DNA from: JBBQLG01 sp038327655
GTDB lineage: Bacteria > Bacteroidota > Bacteroidia > Cytophagales > Spirosomataceae
Length of the DNA stretch: 64,000 nt
Assembly (NCBI GenBank): GCA_038327655.1
Contig: JBBQLG010000004.1
Location: 1-64,000 of the forward strand
Reading direction: 5' to 3'
Positions 34,716-45,100 of the stretch are shown in pieces. How positions within the stretch are numbered: the stretch's first letter is position 1; each line of letters opens with the position of its first letter. Position numbers and translations under genes: made by a program. Under the pieces are notes generated by a model. That model had not been told where the DNA came from. It saw nothing but the letters and a program-made list of their open reading frames with translations, and made no database searches.

Positions 34716-36056
34716 ATGCATAGTACTGTACTTGTATTCATCTGTTTAGCGGGCTGGGGTGGCCTGACCGGCCCGGCTCATGGGCAGGATCCGCCCCGGC
34801 GACCGCTATCACTACCCGAAGCCGTAGGCGGGGCTATTGCCCAGAGTAAAGCCATTAAAGTTAATGCCGCCGAACAGGGCGCGGCACTGGCGAAGGTACA
34901 GCAGGCCCGCAACAACTACGCCCCGGCCATCAGCGTTAACCTGAGCTACATCCGCATCAGCGACAACATCCGGCCGTTTACCCTGGCGTTGCCTGGTATG
35001 GGCGACATTTTGCTGAATCCGCAGATTCTCGATCAGTCCTACAACAACGTGCAGGTGCGGCAACTGCTCTGGGGCGGGGGCAAAGTACGCTACGGCATTC
35101 AGGCCGCCGAACGCGAAGCCGAAGCCACCCGCACCGAAGCCGGGCAATCCCGGCTATCGGCGGCCGACAATGTCACAAACATCTGGTACAATCTCTACCT
35201 GCTGAATGCCTCCGAGCGCATCATTCGCCAGAATATCCGGCTGTTGCAGGACCGGCGCAAAGACCTCGTGAATCTGGAGCGGCAGGGTTTAGTGATGAAG
35301 AACGATGCGCTGAAAATAGACCTCGCCATCTCGAATCTGGAGGGTAGTCTGATCGACGTGCAAGGGGGTCGAGCCATCAATAATTTTAACATGGCGACGG
35401 CCCTGAACGAATCCCTCGACACCGAATTCATCGTCGATTCGGCTGCGCTTACCGTCAACACCACAGTTGAACCGCTGACTACATATCTGACCGAAGCCGG
35501 GCAAAACCGCCCGGAAATCAGGGCATTGGGGCTGCGACGCGAAGCCGCTTTGATCGGTCAGCGCATTGTGCAGAGTAACCGGTTACCGACGCTGAGCGCG
35601 GGGGGCAGCTACGATTACAACCGGCCCAACATGCGGGTCTTCCCCCTCGAACCGGCCTTTAAAGGTACCTGGAACGTGGGCGTTTTCCTGAGTTTCGACA
35701 TTTCGGGACAATACGGTAACCGGGCCAAAGAAGTTGAAACGCGGTATAATCTGGACAAGCTCAGCACCGGCATCGACCAACTCCGCGACGGTATTCAGAT
35801 GGAAGTCAACGCGCAGTACCAGAGCTACCGGCAATCGCTCGATAAGATTCGGGTGGCACAAACGGCCATCGAGCAGGCGACCGAAAACTTTCGGGTGGAG
35901 CAGAACCGCCTGAAAGCCACGTCGAGTACACCCACCGATTTTTTGGACGCCAACACACAACTGCTTCAGGCCCGGCTGAATCTGGAATCGGCACAGGCCA
36001 ACGCCGAACTCGCCCGCTGGAAACTGCTCAAAAGCGTCGGGCGCGTCAATCCGTAA
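34716..36056 (+). CDS. TolC family outer membrane efflux protein
   Basis: 446 residues. Signal peptide to PAHGQ, then long amphipathic helices with LSLPEAVGGAIAQSKAIKV and strand-forming AISVNLSYIRI, repeated in two halves as in OEP proteins. It forms the outer membrane channel of a tripartite pump with the following adaptor (59-base gap) and MFS pump. Confidence 0.92.
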   Translation: MHSTVLVFICLAGWGGLTGPAHGQDPPRRPLSLPEAVGGAIAQSKAIKVNAAEQGAALAKVQQARNNYAPAISVNLSYIRISDNIRPFTLALPGMGDILLNPQILDQSYNNVQVRQLLWGGGKVRYGIQAAEREAEATRTEAGQSRLSAADNVTNIWYNLYLLNASERIIRQNIRLLQDRRKDLVNLERQGLVMKNDALKIDLAISNLEGSLIDVQGGRAINNFNMATALNESLDTEFIVDSAALTVNTTVEPLTTYLTEAGQNRPEIRALGLRREAALIGQRIVQSNRLPTLSAGGSYDYNRPNMRVFPLEPAFKGTWNVGVFLSFDISGQYGNRAKEVETRYNLDKLSTGIDQLRDGIQMEVNAQYQSYRQSLDKIRVAQTAIEQATENFRVEQNRLKATSSTPTDFLDANTQLLQARLNLESAQANAELARWKLLKSVGRVNP

Positions 36057-36114
36057 TCGGGTCATTCTGCACTCATTACTTATCATTCATCGTCATTCGT
36101 AGTTCACCACAGTC

Positions 36115-37188
36115 ATGAAACCAATCGCATACACACTCATTTTCAGTATTTTAACGGCAACGCTAACGGGTTGCGGTTCGGGCGAAGAAACCGATAACGC
36201 CCAGGTGCAGGCTGATATCAGCCCGGTGATTCCGAAAGTACCCGGCACCGTAATCGCCATTAAAACCGACGACAACCGGCCCACCAAAATCGGCGATACG
36301 CTGGTGATACTCGACGACCGCGAGTTCGCCCTGCGGGTGCAACAGGCCGAAGTAGCCGTAGAACAGGCGCGGGCCAACGTGATACTGTCCCGGAAAACGG
36401 CGCAGGCGGCCACCAGCGGCACGGGCAGTGTGCGCGACAATGCCGATGCGGCTCAGGCCGGCATTGCCCAGGCGCGGGCCGGGATCAGGGTAGCCGAAGT
36501 GCGGGTGTTGCAGACCAAACTAAACTTCGACCGGCAGGCCCAGCTCTTCGCCGAGCAATCGACGCCTAAAGCCGTTTACGACAATACCAAAGCCGAATAC
36601 GACGCGGCCGATGCCCAGCTTGCCGTCGCTAAAGAGCAGGTGTCCGTGTTGCAGCGGCAGGCCAGCGCGGCCCGCAAACAGGTAGGCACCGTGTCGACCC
36701 AGGCGGGCGTAGCGGGCGAAGGCGTCAAACTGGCCGAACTCGCCGTGAAGCAGGCGCAGGCCAACCTCGAGACGGCCCGGCTTCAGCACTCCTACTGCGT
36801 AATTACGGCCCCGGCCAATGGCATTGTCTCCAGCAAAAGCGTGCAGATCGGACAGGTTGTGTCGCCGGGTCAGCCGCTGATGCAGGTGGCGGGTGAGCAG
36901 AAAGTCTGGGTCATCGCCAATTTCAAAGAAACGCAGGTCGGCAAGATGCGCGTGGGCCAACCGGCTGAAATCAAGGTCGATGCCTATCCCGACAAAGTAT
37001 TCAAGGCCAAAGTCGAATCGTTGTCCCCGGCTACGGGCGCCCGTTTTTCGATGCTCCCGCCCGACAACGCGACCGGCAACTTCGTGAAAGTAACGCAGCG
37101 CATTCCAATCCGGCTGGCCTTCACCGAAACCGACCGGGCCATGCCGCTACGGGCGGGCATGAGCGTGGACGTGACCGTGAAAGAATAA
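36115..37188 (+). CDS. HlyD/EmrA family periplasmic adaptor lipoprotein
   Basis: 357 residues. Lipobox LTGC (Cys18). Biotinyl-lipoyl-like halves (VIPKVPGTVIAIKTDDNRP; APANGIVSSKSVQIGQVVSP) flank a long alpha hairpin; a beta-barrel domain contains VWVIANFKETQVGKMRVGQ. This is the EmrA/MdtN type that joins an MFS pump to TolC. Confidence 0.92.
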   Translation: MKPIAYTLIFSILTATLTGCGSGEETDNAQVQADISPVIPKVPGTVIAIKTDDNRPTKIGDTLVILDDREFALRVQQAEVAVEQARANVILSRKTAQAATSGTGSVRDNADAAQAGIAQARAGIRVAEVRVLQTKLNFDRQAQLFAEQSTPKAVYDNTKAEYDAADAQLAVAKEQVSVLQRQASAARKQVGTVSTQAGVAGEGVKLAELAVKQAQANLETARLQHSYCVITAPANGIVSSKSVQIGQVVSPGQPLMQVAGEQKVWVIANFKETQVGKMRVGQPAEIKVDAYPDKVFKAKVESLSPATGARFSMLPPDNATGNFVKVTQRIPIRLAFTETDRAMPLRAGMSVDVTVKE

Positions 37189-37217
37189 TCATTTCATGAC
37201 CATCTGCTGACCACAAC

Positions 37218-38798
37218 ATGACAACTACTGACGCCCTGACAGCCCAGCCGACCTACGAAGTTGGCACCCGAAAGCTGCTGATTACGCTGACGGTGATTAC
37301 CTGCGCGATCATGGAACTGATCGACACGTCGATTGTAAACGTAGCCACCCGGCAAATTGCGGGCAACCTCGGTGCGACCATCGACGAAGTAGCCTGGGTC
37401 ATCACCGCCTATGCCGTCTCGAACATCATCATCATTCCGCTCACGGGTTTTTTGTCCGACATCATTGGCCGCAAAGTCTACTTCACGGCTTCGGTCATGC
37501 TCTTCACGCTGGCTTCGTTTTTCTGCGGCTCGGCCCACAGTATCGAGATGCTGATTTTCTGGCGATTCGTGCAGGGTATTGGTGGTGGTGCGCTGCTGGC
37601 GACTGCCCAAACGGTGCTGGTCGAAACCTATCCGCCCGAAGAACTCGACAAGGCAAACGGCATTTTCGGGGCTGGTATCGTGATGGGTCCCACACTTGGC
37701 CCGGTGCTGGGCGGCTACCTGACCGATAACTTTCACTGGGGCTGGATTTTCTACGTCAACATTCCCATCGGGATTGTAGCCACGATCCTGTCCTGGAAAT
37801 TCATCAAAGGCACCAAACACAAAATGGAAGGCAAAATCGATTACGCCGGCATTTTGCTGATGGTGATCGGGATTGGATGCCTGCAGATTTTTCTGGAAGA
37901 AGGCGAACGCAAAGACTGGTTCGACAGCCCCCTGATCGTGACGCTGGCCATTGCATCGGTCATCGGGCTGGCCCTCTTCATCTACCGCGAACTGACCATC
38001 GAGCATCCCGTCGTGGATTTGAAAGTACTCAAAAACCGCAACGTGGCGGTGGGGTCTATCCTGCGGTTTGCTTTCGGGGTCGGGATCTATTGCTCGGTGT
38101 TTCTGTATCCGGTGTTCGTGCAGGGGTTTCTGGGCTGGAATGCCACCCGCACGGGCCTGCTGATGCTGCCCTCGTCGCTGCTGACGGGGATGCTGATGGG
38201 CGCGATGGGAGCCGCCATCAAAAAAGGCGTAAACCCCAAACTACTGGTTATCATTGGTTTCAGCTTTGTGATTGCCTACGAAATCCTGACGTATTTCGGA
38301 GCCACCGCGCAGGCGGGTGAAGCTGACTTTTTCTGGCCGCAACTCATCCGGGGCATTGGCTTCGGGTTCATTTTCGTGCCGGTGGCGGGATTGAGTTTAT
38401 CGGGACTAACCGGCAAAGACATTGCCCAGGCATCGGGGCTGACGAATATGCTGCAACTCACGGGTGGGGCCATCGGCATCGCAATCGTCAACACCTTCGT
38501 GATCCGGCGCATCAGCATTCACCGAATGGATATGCTGCCGAATATCTCCATGGCGAACCCGGCTACTTACAGCCGCTGGCAGGGTATGACGATGCAGTTT
38601 CAGGCCGCTGGTCATTCGCTGGGTGACGCTCAGAAAATGGCCATGGGCGCTATCGAAGGAGCCGTTTCTACCCAGGCCGCCGTGATGAGCTACGCCGAAG
38701 GGTTTATGCTCATCGGCATTATTCTGACCGCCGTGCTGCCGCTGGTGCTGATTGCCAAAATCGAAAAAGGGTCCGTCAATATCGGCTCGGCGCACTGA
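37218..38798 (+). CDS. DHA2 family (EmrB/QacA) multidrug MFS transporter
   Basis: 526 residues with fourteen predicted helices. Motif C-like and signature elements of the 14-TM drug:H+ antiporters are present: LIDTSIVNVATRQIAGNLGA, LSDIIGRKVYF (motif A) and GAGIVMGPTLGPVLGGYL (motif C). It pumps drugs or dyes with the adaptor and TolC-type protein of the same operon (29-base gap). Confidence 0.93.
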   Translation: MTTTDALTAQPTYEVGTRKLLITLTVITCAIMELIDTSIVNVATRQIAGNLGATIDEVAWVITAYAVSNIIIIPLTGFLSDIIGRKVYFTASVMLFTLASFFCGSAHSIEMLIFWRFVQGIGGGALLATAQTVLVETYPPEELDKANGIFGAGIVMGPTLGPVLGGYLTDNFHWGWIFYVNIPIGIVATILSWKFIKGTKHKMEGKIDYAGILLMVIGIGCLQIFLEEGERKDWFDSPLIVTLAIASVIGLALFIYRELTIEHPVVDLKVLKNRNVAVGSILRFAFGVGIYCSVFLYPVFVQGFLGWNATRTGLLMLPSSLLTGMLMGAMGAAIKKGVNPKLLVIIGFSFVIAYEILTYFGATAQAGEADFFWPQLIRGIGFGFIFVPVAGLSLSGLTGKDIAQASGLTNMLQLTGGAIGIAIVNTFVIRRISIHRMDMLPNISMANPATYSRWQGMTMQFQAAGHSLGDAQKMAMGAIEGAVSTQAAVMSYAEGFMLIGIILTAVLPLVLIAKIEKGSVNIGSAH

Positions 38799-38936
38799 GA
38801 TCGTTCATCATGGGTGCGGTTCCCTGCTGCCTTTATTGGTCATCGCCGGTTTTTCATCAGCGTACCAATCGGGGAGCCGCACCCAAAGTAAACGAGACAA
38901 ATTCTTCACAAAACCAATTCTTGATTGGTCAAAAAT

Positions 38937-39365
38937 ATGAAAAAAATGACCTTTTTCGGGCTGCTTATCAGCCTGTTAGCCAGCGTCGCTATGGCACAAG
39001 GTACTGTCACGATCAATGTGAGCGGGATGAAGAACAGCAACGGCAAGTGCAAAGTCTGGTTTTTTGACAAGGCCGACGGCTTCCCGACCGATGAGAAAAA
39101 AGCCGTTAAGTGCGTCGAAGCTCCCATCAACGGCAACAAAAGTCAGTTCGTGTTCGAGAACATCCCGGCGGGAACCTACGCCGTGGGGGTGATCCACGAC
39201 GAAAACGGCAACCACAAGTTCGACACCAATTTTATGGGCATCCCCAAAGAAGCCTACGGCACCACCAACGACGTGCGGGGCGGCATCGGTGGCCCGCCCA
39301 AGTTTGAACCAGCCAAAATCACGATCCCCAAAACGGGCGCGACGCTGGCTATTACAGTCAAATGA
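38937..39365 (+). CDS. DUF2141 family exported protein
   Basis: 142 residues. Signal peptide ends at AMAQ; the mature domain has GTVTINVSGMKNSNGKCKVW, a GTYAVGVIHDENGNHKFDTN segment and FMGIPKEAYG, all typical of DUF2141. Function unknown; located in the periplasm or outer membrane. The ATG 38937 is preferred over 38925 because it starts the signal peptide. Confidence 0.87.
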   Translation: MKKMTFFGLLISLLASVAMAQGTVTINVSGMKNSNGKCKVWFFDKADGFPTDEKKAVKCVEAPINGNKSQFVFENIPAGTYAVGVIHDENGNHKFDTNFMGIPKEAYGTTNDVRGGIGGPPKFEPAKITIPKTGATLAITVK

Positions 39366-39764
39366 GCCGGTTTTAAGATCGATATTGACCAATCCTGAGC
39401 ATCGGCTTTCCCGGAAACGGGTCAGGAATGACCGGGCATCTGATAATCAAAGCAAGGTAGAACTAAGTACCGCAGAACCGGGCAGATACGCCCGGCTGTT
39501 CCGATCCCTACAGGTTCAACGGCGTTTCCATAACCTTCTTTGTAACTTTATCGGGCGTCGCTGCCTTCACGAACGGAGAAATTGAGTGTAGATAGATTTA
39601 CTGATTTCAGATCAGAAAAGCGAGGTACAGCACCTTACCCCAAATCACTGATGCGGAGCTGATCGAGATAATAACCCGCGATATATCGGCGTATTTAAAC
39701 GAAGAATTATAAGTCTCATTCCCTGACCACCATTAGCCAGATTACTAAGCCGACGTTATACCTG
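39366..39764. other. Intergenic scar with gene fragments
   Basis: About 400 bases without an intact gene. It contains the displaced mutS 5' copy (39513-39623) and, on the plus strand, a tail that reads STLPQITDAELIEIITRDIS and ends YLNEEL before a TAA (39709-39711), like the C-terminus of a lost gene. The rest is unremarkable. Confidence 0.55.
39513..39623 (-). pseudogene. Displaced copy of the mutS promoter and first ~18 codons
   Basis: Aligns with 31328-31438 over 111 bases without gaps and with 10 differences (about 91 per cent). The GTG start and KAATPDKVTKKV are kept; then METPLN instead of TETPLN, after which similarity stops. All ten differences are transitions. Confidence 0.8.
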
Positions 39765-40751
39765 TTACGGCAACTGCGCCAGCCAGAGCGAGGCATTCAG
39801 GTGCAGTTTCGAGTGGCTGCTGATCTCGGTCCAGCCGGGGAAAAGCCGGTCCGTGGGATTGCCCGACCCATCGTCGGCGGGCGAACTGTCCGTGACGACC
39901 ACCACGCGACCGCTGCCAAACGTGGATGACGCACACATGGCACCGGTAGTACCGCCTTTCGTGGCCGACGTTCGCCAGATCAGGCCCTTCACCGAGGCAT
40001 TGGCCGATGGCGTCAGGGTCAGCGTGGCCCCGTTCGAGAATTTCAACTGCGTGACGGCCCCCTGCGAACCACTCAAAACCGGACTGGCACTGGCCGCAGC
40101 CACGTTACTGCTCGTTTCGGAGATGTTGGTTTTGTCGACCGAGAAACCGAACGGATTGGTCTTGACCGAATTAGTCGTCATCAGATCGTTCCAGATCGCG
40201 GGCGAGTCGAACCCGTCGTTGTTCCGGTCTGATTTGTCGTGGTCCGAAATCATGAACAGTCCGCCCCCGGCCTTCACAAAATTCAGGATCGCCGTTTTCT
40301 CAGCCGCCGTAAATCTCGTGTTTGGCTCATCGATGACAAACACCTGGTATTTCGACAAATCCTGCGCGCCGGTGCCCCCAAACGTGATGGCCGTACCCGG
40401 TGGCAGCGTCTCCACCGAATGACCCAATTTAACCAGTGCTACCCCCCACGACGATAGCCCCCCCGTCCAGAACTTTTCGGGTGTAGTCGCCGTAATGCCC
40501 GATGCAGCCGGGGTCGGAATACGCTGTGGGGTACCATTATCCGCATCGAGTACCCAGTCGGCATTGCCGGCGGTTTCGGCGTGGGCCGCATCGAACAGAA
40601 ACCTTGCCGGACCGGTGCGGGCCGACGAGCGGGTGGCCAGCGTATCCGACTGAACGACTGCGGGCGTCGATGTTTTTGTTTCGGACGTGTTGCGGCAGGC
40701 AACGGTCAGCAGAACCGCGCCGACACTCACAAGTAGGGTTATGTTTTTCAT
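39765..40751 (-). CDS. Lipoprotein with glutamine-amidotransferase-like (ThuA/DUF4350-type) fold
   Basis: 328 residues. Lipobox LTVAC (Cys19) followed by a Ser/Thr-rich spacer. The body contains FLFDAAHAETAGNADW, a WGVALVKLGHSVETLPPG segment, VFVIDEPNTRFTAAEKTAIL and FVKAGGGLFMISDHDKSDRN, the order seen in class-I glutamine-amidotransferase-like folds without the catalytic Cys. DHDKSDRNNDG resembles a calcium-binding loop. Function unknown. The ATG 40751 starts the signal; the longer frame is rejected. Confidence 0.72.
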   Translation of the reverse strand: MKNITLLVSVGAVLLTVACRNTSETKTSTPAVVQSDTLATRSSARTGPARFLFDAAHAETAGNADWVLDADNGTPQRIPTPAASGITATTPEKFWTGGLSSWGVALVKLGHSVETLPPGTAITFGGTGAQDLSKYQVFVIDEPNTRFTAAEKTAILNFVKAGGGLFMISDHDKSDRNNDGFDSPAIWNDLMTTNSVKTNPFGFSVDKTNISETSSNVAAASASPVLSGSQGAVTQLKFSNGATLTLTPSANASVKGLIWRTSATKGGTTGAMCASSTFGSGRVVVVTDSSPADDGSGNPTDRLFPGWTEISSHSKLHLNASLWLAQLP

Positions 40752-40846
40752 ATCAACGGTTCGGACAAAATAGTCTGCGAAACTATCCAATCTTTCCAAG
40801 GGTTGACCCGGTTGGCTTCAATCGTACTAATTTCATAATAAACTCG

Positions 40847-41380
40847 ATGCGAAAACGCACCATGGACGAGCTCAACCGCCTGTCGGTCGATGAGTTTAAG
40901 GGGACCCCAAAGTTTCCGTACTGCCTGATATTAGACGACATCCGCAGCCTGAACAATGTCGGGTCGGTATTCAGGACGGCGGATGCGTTCCGGGCCGAAA
41001 AACTGTATCTCTGCGGCATCACGGGCACACCACCGCACCGCGACATTACCAAAACGGCCCTCGGTGCTACCGAGTCGGTGAGTTGGGAACAGGTACCCGA
41101 CTGTTCCGCGCTGGTGCGGCAATTACAACTGGATGGCTGGATTGTCGCTGCGCTGGAACAGGCCGAAGGTAGTGTTATGCTCCACGAATTCGCGCCAGAA
41201 CAGGACAAAAAGTACGCCTTTATCCTGGGAAATGAAGTAACCGGGGTTCAGGAAGCCGTAATTGAGCAGGCCGATTTAACGCTGGAGATCCCGCAATTTG
41301 GCACCAAACACTCGCTGAATGTGGCCGTGAGCGCGGGCGTTGTCTGCTGGCATTTCATCGAAAAGGTAACAAAAACTTAA
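40847..41380 (+). CDS. TrmH/SpoU family RNA 2'-O-methyltransferase
   Basis: 177 residues. SPOUT motifs: FPYCLILDDIRSLNNVGSVF-RTADAF (motif 1), YAFILGNEVTGVQ (motif 2) and LEIPQFGTKHSLNVAVSAGV (motif 3). A short member without an N-terminal substrate domain. It probably methylates tRNA or rRNA ribose with S-adenosylmethionine; the target is unknown. The start at 40847 follows family length. Confidence 0.9.
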   Translation: MRKRTMDELNRLSVDEFKGTPKFPYCLILDDIRSLNNVGSVFRTADAFRAEKLYLCGITGTPPHRDITKTALGATESVSWEQVPDCSALVRQLQLDGWIVAALEQAEGSVMLHEFAPEQDKKYAFILGNEVTGVQEAVIEQADLTLEIPQFGTKHSLNVAVSAGVVCWHFIEKVTKT

Positions 41381-41460
41381 TATTTAACTTGCAATTATCA
41401 GCTTTATTTGCTATTTCTTTGTAGATTTTTTTATCTGCTCTATCAAATAAAGTAAACCAC

Positions 41461-42006
41461 ATGAAAGCCAAGAAAAAAACCCTCACCAATGACCTTGTCG
41501 CGTCCATTGAAACCAAACTGAGCGAAGCCGGTGCGCAAACCAAAAAAGCAAAGAAAGCAATTGTTAAGTCTGCCGAAAAACTGGCTGCCAAATTAGGCAA
41601 GCTGATGAAAAAGGCGGAGAAGAAAGTGGCCAAAGCCACTACTGCCACTGCCAGCAGCGTAAAGAAGGCCGAGGCTAAAGCGAAGAAAGACGCGAAGAAG
41701 TTAACCAAGAACGCCGATAAAGCCCTAAAGAGTGCTCAGCGTACGGCTACGAAGAAAGCCAAAAAAGCCGCTGAGCCAGTGGCTGTTGCTGTAGCGGCCA
41801 CCAAAGCGACGCCAAAGCCCATTGCCCCCAAACCCGCAGCTACGACCCGGAAGGCAACGCCTGCTCCTGCTACCAAACCAGCCGCCACTAAACCAGCGAC
41901 GCCAAAACCAGCCACACCCAAAGCAGAACCGGCCATTGCGACGCCCATTACTAAAGCCGCGTCTCCAGCCGACGATGCCAATCCGAGCGGACCGTCTTTG
42001 GGCTAA
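41461..42006 (+). CDS. Histone H1-like Lys/Ala/Pro-rich protein
   Basis: 181 residues. The first half is helical and basic (AQTKKAKKAIVKSAEKLAAK), the second an extended Pro/Ala/Lys/Thr tail with repeats such as ATKPAATKPATPKPATPKAE. This composition resembles bacterial histone H1-like and AlgP-type DNA-binding proteins. It probably binds DNA non-specifically; a cell-envelope role cannot be excluded. No signal peptide. Confidence 0.7.
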   Translation: MKAKKKTLTNDLVASIETKLSEAGAQTKKAKKAIVKSAEKLAAKLGKLMKKAEKKVAKATTATASSVKKAEAKAKKDAKKLTKNADKALKSAQRTATKKAKKAAEPVAVAVAATKATPKPIAPKPAATTRKATPAPATKPAATKPATPKPATPKAEPAIATPITKAASPADDANPSGPSLG

Positions 42007-42022
42007 GGTTAGAATCTGAGCG

Positions 42023-42089
42023 TACGAAAGAAGGCCGTAGCCGATGCCACATCTTAACGATGTGGCATCGGCTACGGCCTTCTTTCGTA
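42023..42089. terminator. Bidirectional terminator, 31-bp perfect stem
   Basis: TACGAAAGAAGGCCGTAGCC... (42023-42053) pairs perfectly over 31 bases with 42059-42089, loop TTAAC. It separates the convergent histone-like gene and the ThuA/dehydrogenase gene. Confidence 0.85.
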
Positions 42090-42107
42090 ACAGCGAACGG
42101 AACAAAA

Positions 42108-45100
42108 CTACTTCGCTGTTGTCGGTTCCGTTGCTTTTATTACCCGCATCACGCCGTTCATGATGCGCCAGTGACCGGGAAACGTGCAGACAAACGGATA
42201 GTCGCCGGGCTGCGCCGGTGCCGTAAACCGAAGCCGGTACGTTTGGTCCGGGTTAACCAGCGGAGTAGCGGCAATCACCTGCGGAATGGATGGCACATAA
42301 TTCCGGTCCGGGCCGTCTTTCGCCGTAATGAGTTTGTCGGCGGCTGCCCCGATGATATCCATCGACTTTGGCTTACCGATAACTAAGTTGTGCTGCATGG
42401 CGTCGGGATTTTCGAGCACAATCTCGATGGTCTTACCCGCCGTAACAGTAAACTCTTTTTTGTCGTACCGCATTTCCTCGCGCACTGTTTTCAGCCGGAT
42501 CACCTCAACGTTCGGATCAACGGGTTCGGCTTTGGTCAGGCCCCAGGCTTCGTAGAGCCGGTTCAGGCGGTCGCGGTTGTCGGGCGAAGCGGACGCGCTC
42601 AGACTGGCCAGAAACAGGTGGTCAGTCTCGCGTACGGTGGCTTTCTGCTTCAGGTTCCAGCCCTCCGAAACGCCTTTAACGATGGCCGCCCGCTGGGCAT
42701 CGCCCAGCCTCTGCGACTGACGAAGCAGGGCCACCACCGAATCGACGGGGGCCACGGATGCGTAGCTGCGGGTGGCGCGTTCCAGCACAAACGCCGACAT
42801 ACTTTGCGGGGCGCGGTACGTCAGCGGATGCGTAGCGGTGTTGTTTTGTTCGTTGCTCTCCGCGATTTTATTGTCGCGGTCGAGCATCACCGTGATGGTG
42901 TATTGTCCCGCCCGCTCGAAGTTGACCCCGAAATCGGTACTCCACGGCCCGTTGTTCCCCTTGCTGATCGTGACGGTTTCGCCCGCTTTGATACCGGTCG
43001 TGTGGGCAACGCTGACGTAATCGAGTTTCGACTGATCGGCTGTGCCCATTGGCCCCTCGATCCGCACCGATAGTGGAATCGGCGTTCCGGCCGGAATGGC
43101 TACGTCACCGGCGTTTTTCACGTCCACAGAAATGCGGGCACCTTCGCGCACGGCGGGCGACTCCGGCGTGGTATGAATAGCCGCCACGACCAGATCCGGC
43201 TGATTGGCTCCGGCAGAAAGTAGCTGCGCCGTTTGGCCGGAATCTACGCGAACGGAAATGGACTGTTTACCACTCTGCGAATGGATATGTTTCGTCATGT
43301 CCTCGGCCGCCTGAGTGGCTGACTTCGGCTGCGTCGACACATTCATCGAGACCTGCTTCAGGTAGGCTTTCATCAATTGTCCGTCGCGGTCTGTGAGGGC
43401 GCAGGCAAACGCATCAGACATCCAGCGGTCGTTCACTTCACTGGCTGCCGTCGATTTATCGAGCCGGGCCAGAATGGCCTGCTGCGAAGCGGGGCTTTGT
43501 GGCATCTCCGACAAGGCTAACAGGGTGTTCAGTACGACCAATGGCTCTTTATCATTCAGCGCATCTACCTTCATCAGTGTTTCGACCGATGCCGCCGTAC
43601 GGGGTAACACCTGCACAACGGTTTTCCGAACGCCCGCACACGGATGTGCCAACGCCCCCGTTGTGGCCTGTAACACGGCGGCATCGTCCATCGCGCCTAA
43701 GCCCTGCAACGTCCACAAGGCATGAATCGCGGCCGGGTTGATACCGATTTCGTCGACCGACTGATCGTTCACTAAGGCAATCAACTGCGGCACGACATCG
43801 CGGTTGTTTCGTTCGATGAGCAGCCGCTGTGCCGTCATCCGCCAGAACATATTGTTGTTTTTCAGCGCGGCTACCAGTTCGGCGGAGCGGTCTTTGCTGA
43901 GCGTCATGGGCTTATACGCCGGTGCTGCTTTATAACCAACGCGGTAAATACGGCCGTGGGTAAAGTCGCGCAGGGGCGTTTCGTAGGCGTTGCCCGAGCC
44001 GCTGGTCGAACCCTTCGGCGTCGGGTTGTGCTGGATGATGTAGCTGTACCAGTCGGCCACCCAAACGGCGCCATCCGGTCCCACTTCGGAAAATACGGGC
44101 GCAAACCACTCGTCGGCCCCCGCCATGAGGTTAAAGCCAACGCCACTTGCTTCATGGTCTTCGTAGTCGGTGCCGCTGCGTTCCATGATGTTCTGGTGCA
44201 CAATGTGACCCGTTGGTTCAGAAACAAAGGCAACGCGGTTCCAGTATTCTTTCGGGAAGGCGCGGGCGGTGTAAAAATTCTGACCCGATGCCGCCGTAAA
44301 GCCGCCGAACACATCCACCTGTCGCACTTTCTCGGTGATGGGTTTCATGTCTTTATGGGTGTCCGTGCCCCGGCTGCCGTTCTCGCGCAGGTGTGCCCCG
44401 CCGTGGAAATAGCGGTTCGGAATGGCCATGTACCAGCCGTGCGAATTGTTGGCCGTGGAGCCGAACACGTCGCCGGTTTCGTTAAAACTCATACCCCAGG
44501 TGTTGTTCGAGGTGGCCGTAACGTACTCCAGCTTCGAGCCGTCGGTTTTGAACCGGAAAAAGCCCTGCGAAAACTTCACGCTATCGGCCCCGACCTTACC
44601 CTTGAAACCCGAATACCCGACGCTGCCCCAAATCCAGTTGTCGAACCCGTAGTGCAGATTACTCGGCCCGGCGTGGGTATCGAACGTGCCGAAACCGGTA
44701 AACAGCACCTGCTTCTGATCCGCTTTATCGTCGCCGTTGGTATCCCTCAGAAACAGCATGTGCGGAGCCTGCGACACAAATAGCCCGCCGTTGCCAAACG
44801 CCAGACCCGTCGGAATACTCAGCCCTTCGGCGAAGTTGGTGAACTTGTCGGCCTTACCGTCGCCATTCGTATCTTCACAAATAACGATGTAATCTGAACC
44901 CCCGGTCGGCTTGCGCTCATTGGGATAGTCTTTGGTAATGAGTACGTACAGTCGGCCGCGTTCGTCCCAGGTCATGGCGATGGGGTGCATCACATTCGGC
45001 TCGTGCGCGAACAGACCGAGCGTAAACTCAACGGGTACCTGCATGTGTTTCATCGACTCTTCGGGCGATAACGGCTCCTGCTCCAACTGCGGATCGGGCC

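Noticed and set aside
37194..38006. Antisense 270-residue frame opposite the MFS pump
   Set aside because: Rich in charged and Gln/His residues as expected from reading membrane codons backwards.
39289..39585. Plus-strand frame across the mutS copy
   Set aside because: It matches only the antisense of the mutS 5' end and has no own family.
44422..44652. Small frames inside the ThuA/dehydrogenase gene
   Set aside because: All are shadows of the single long reading frame.
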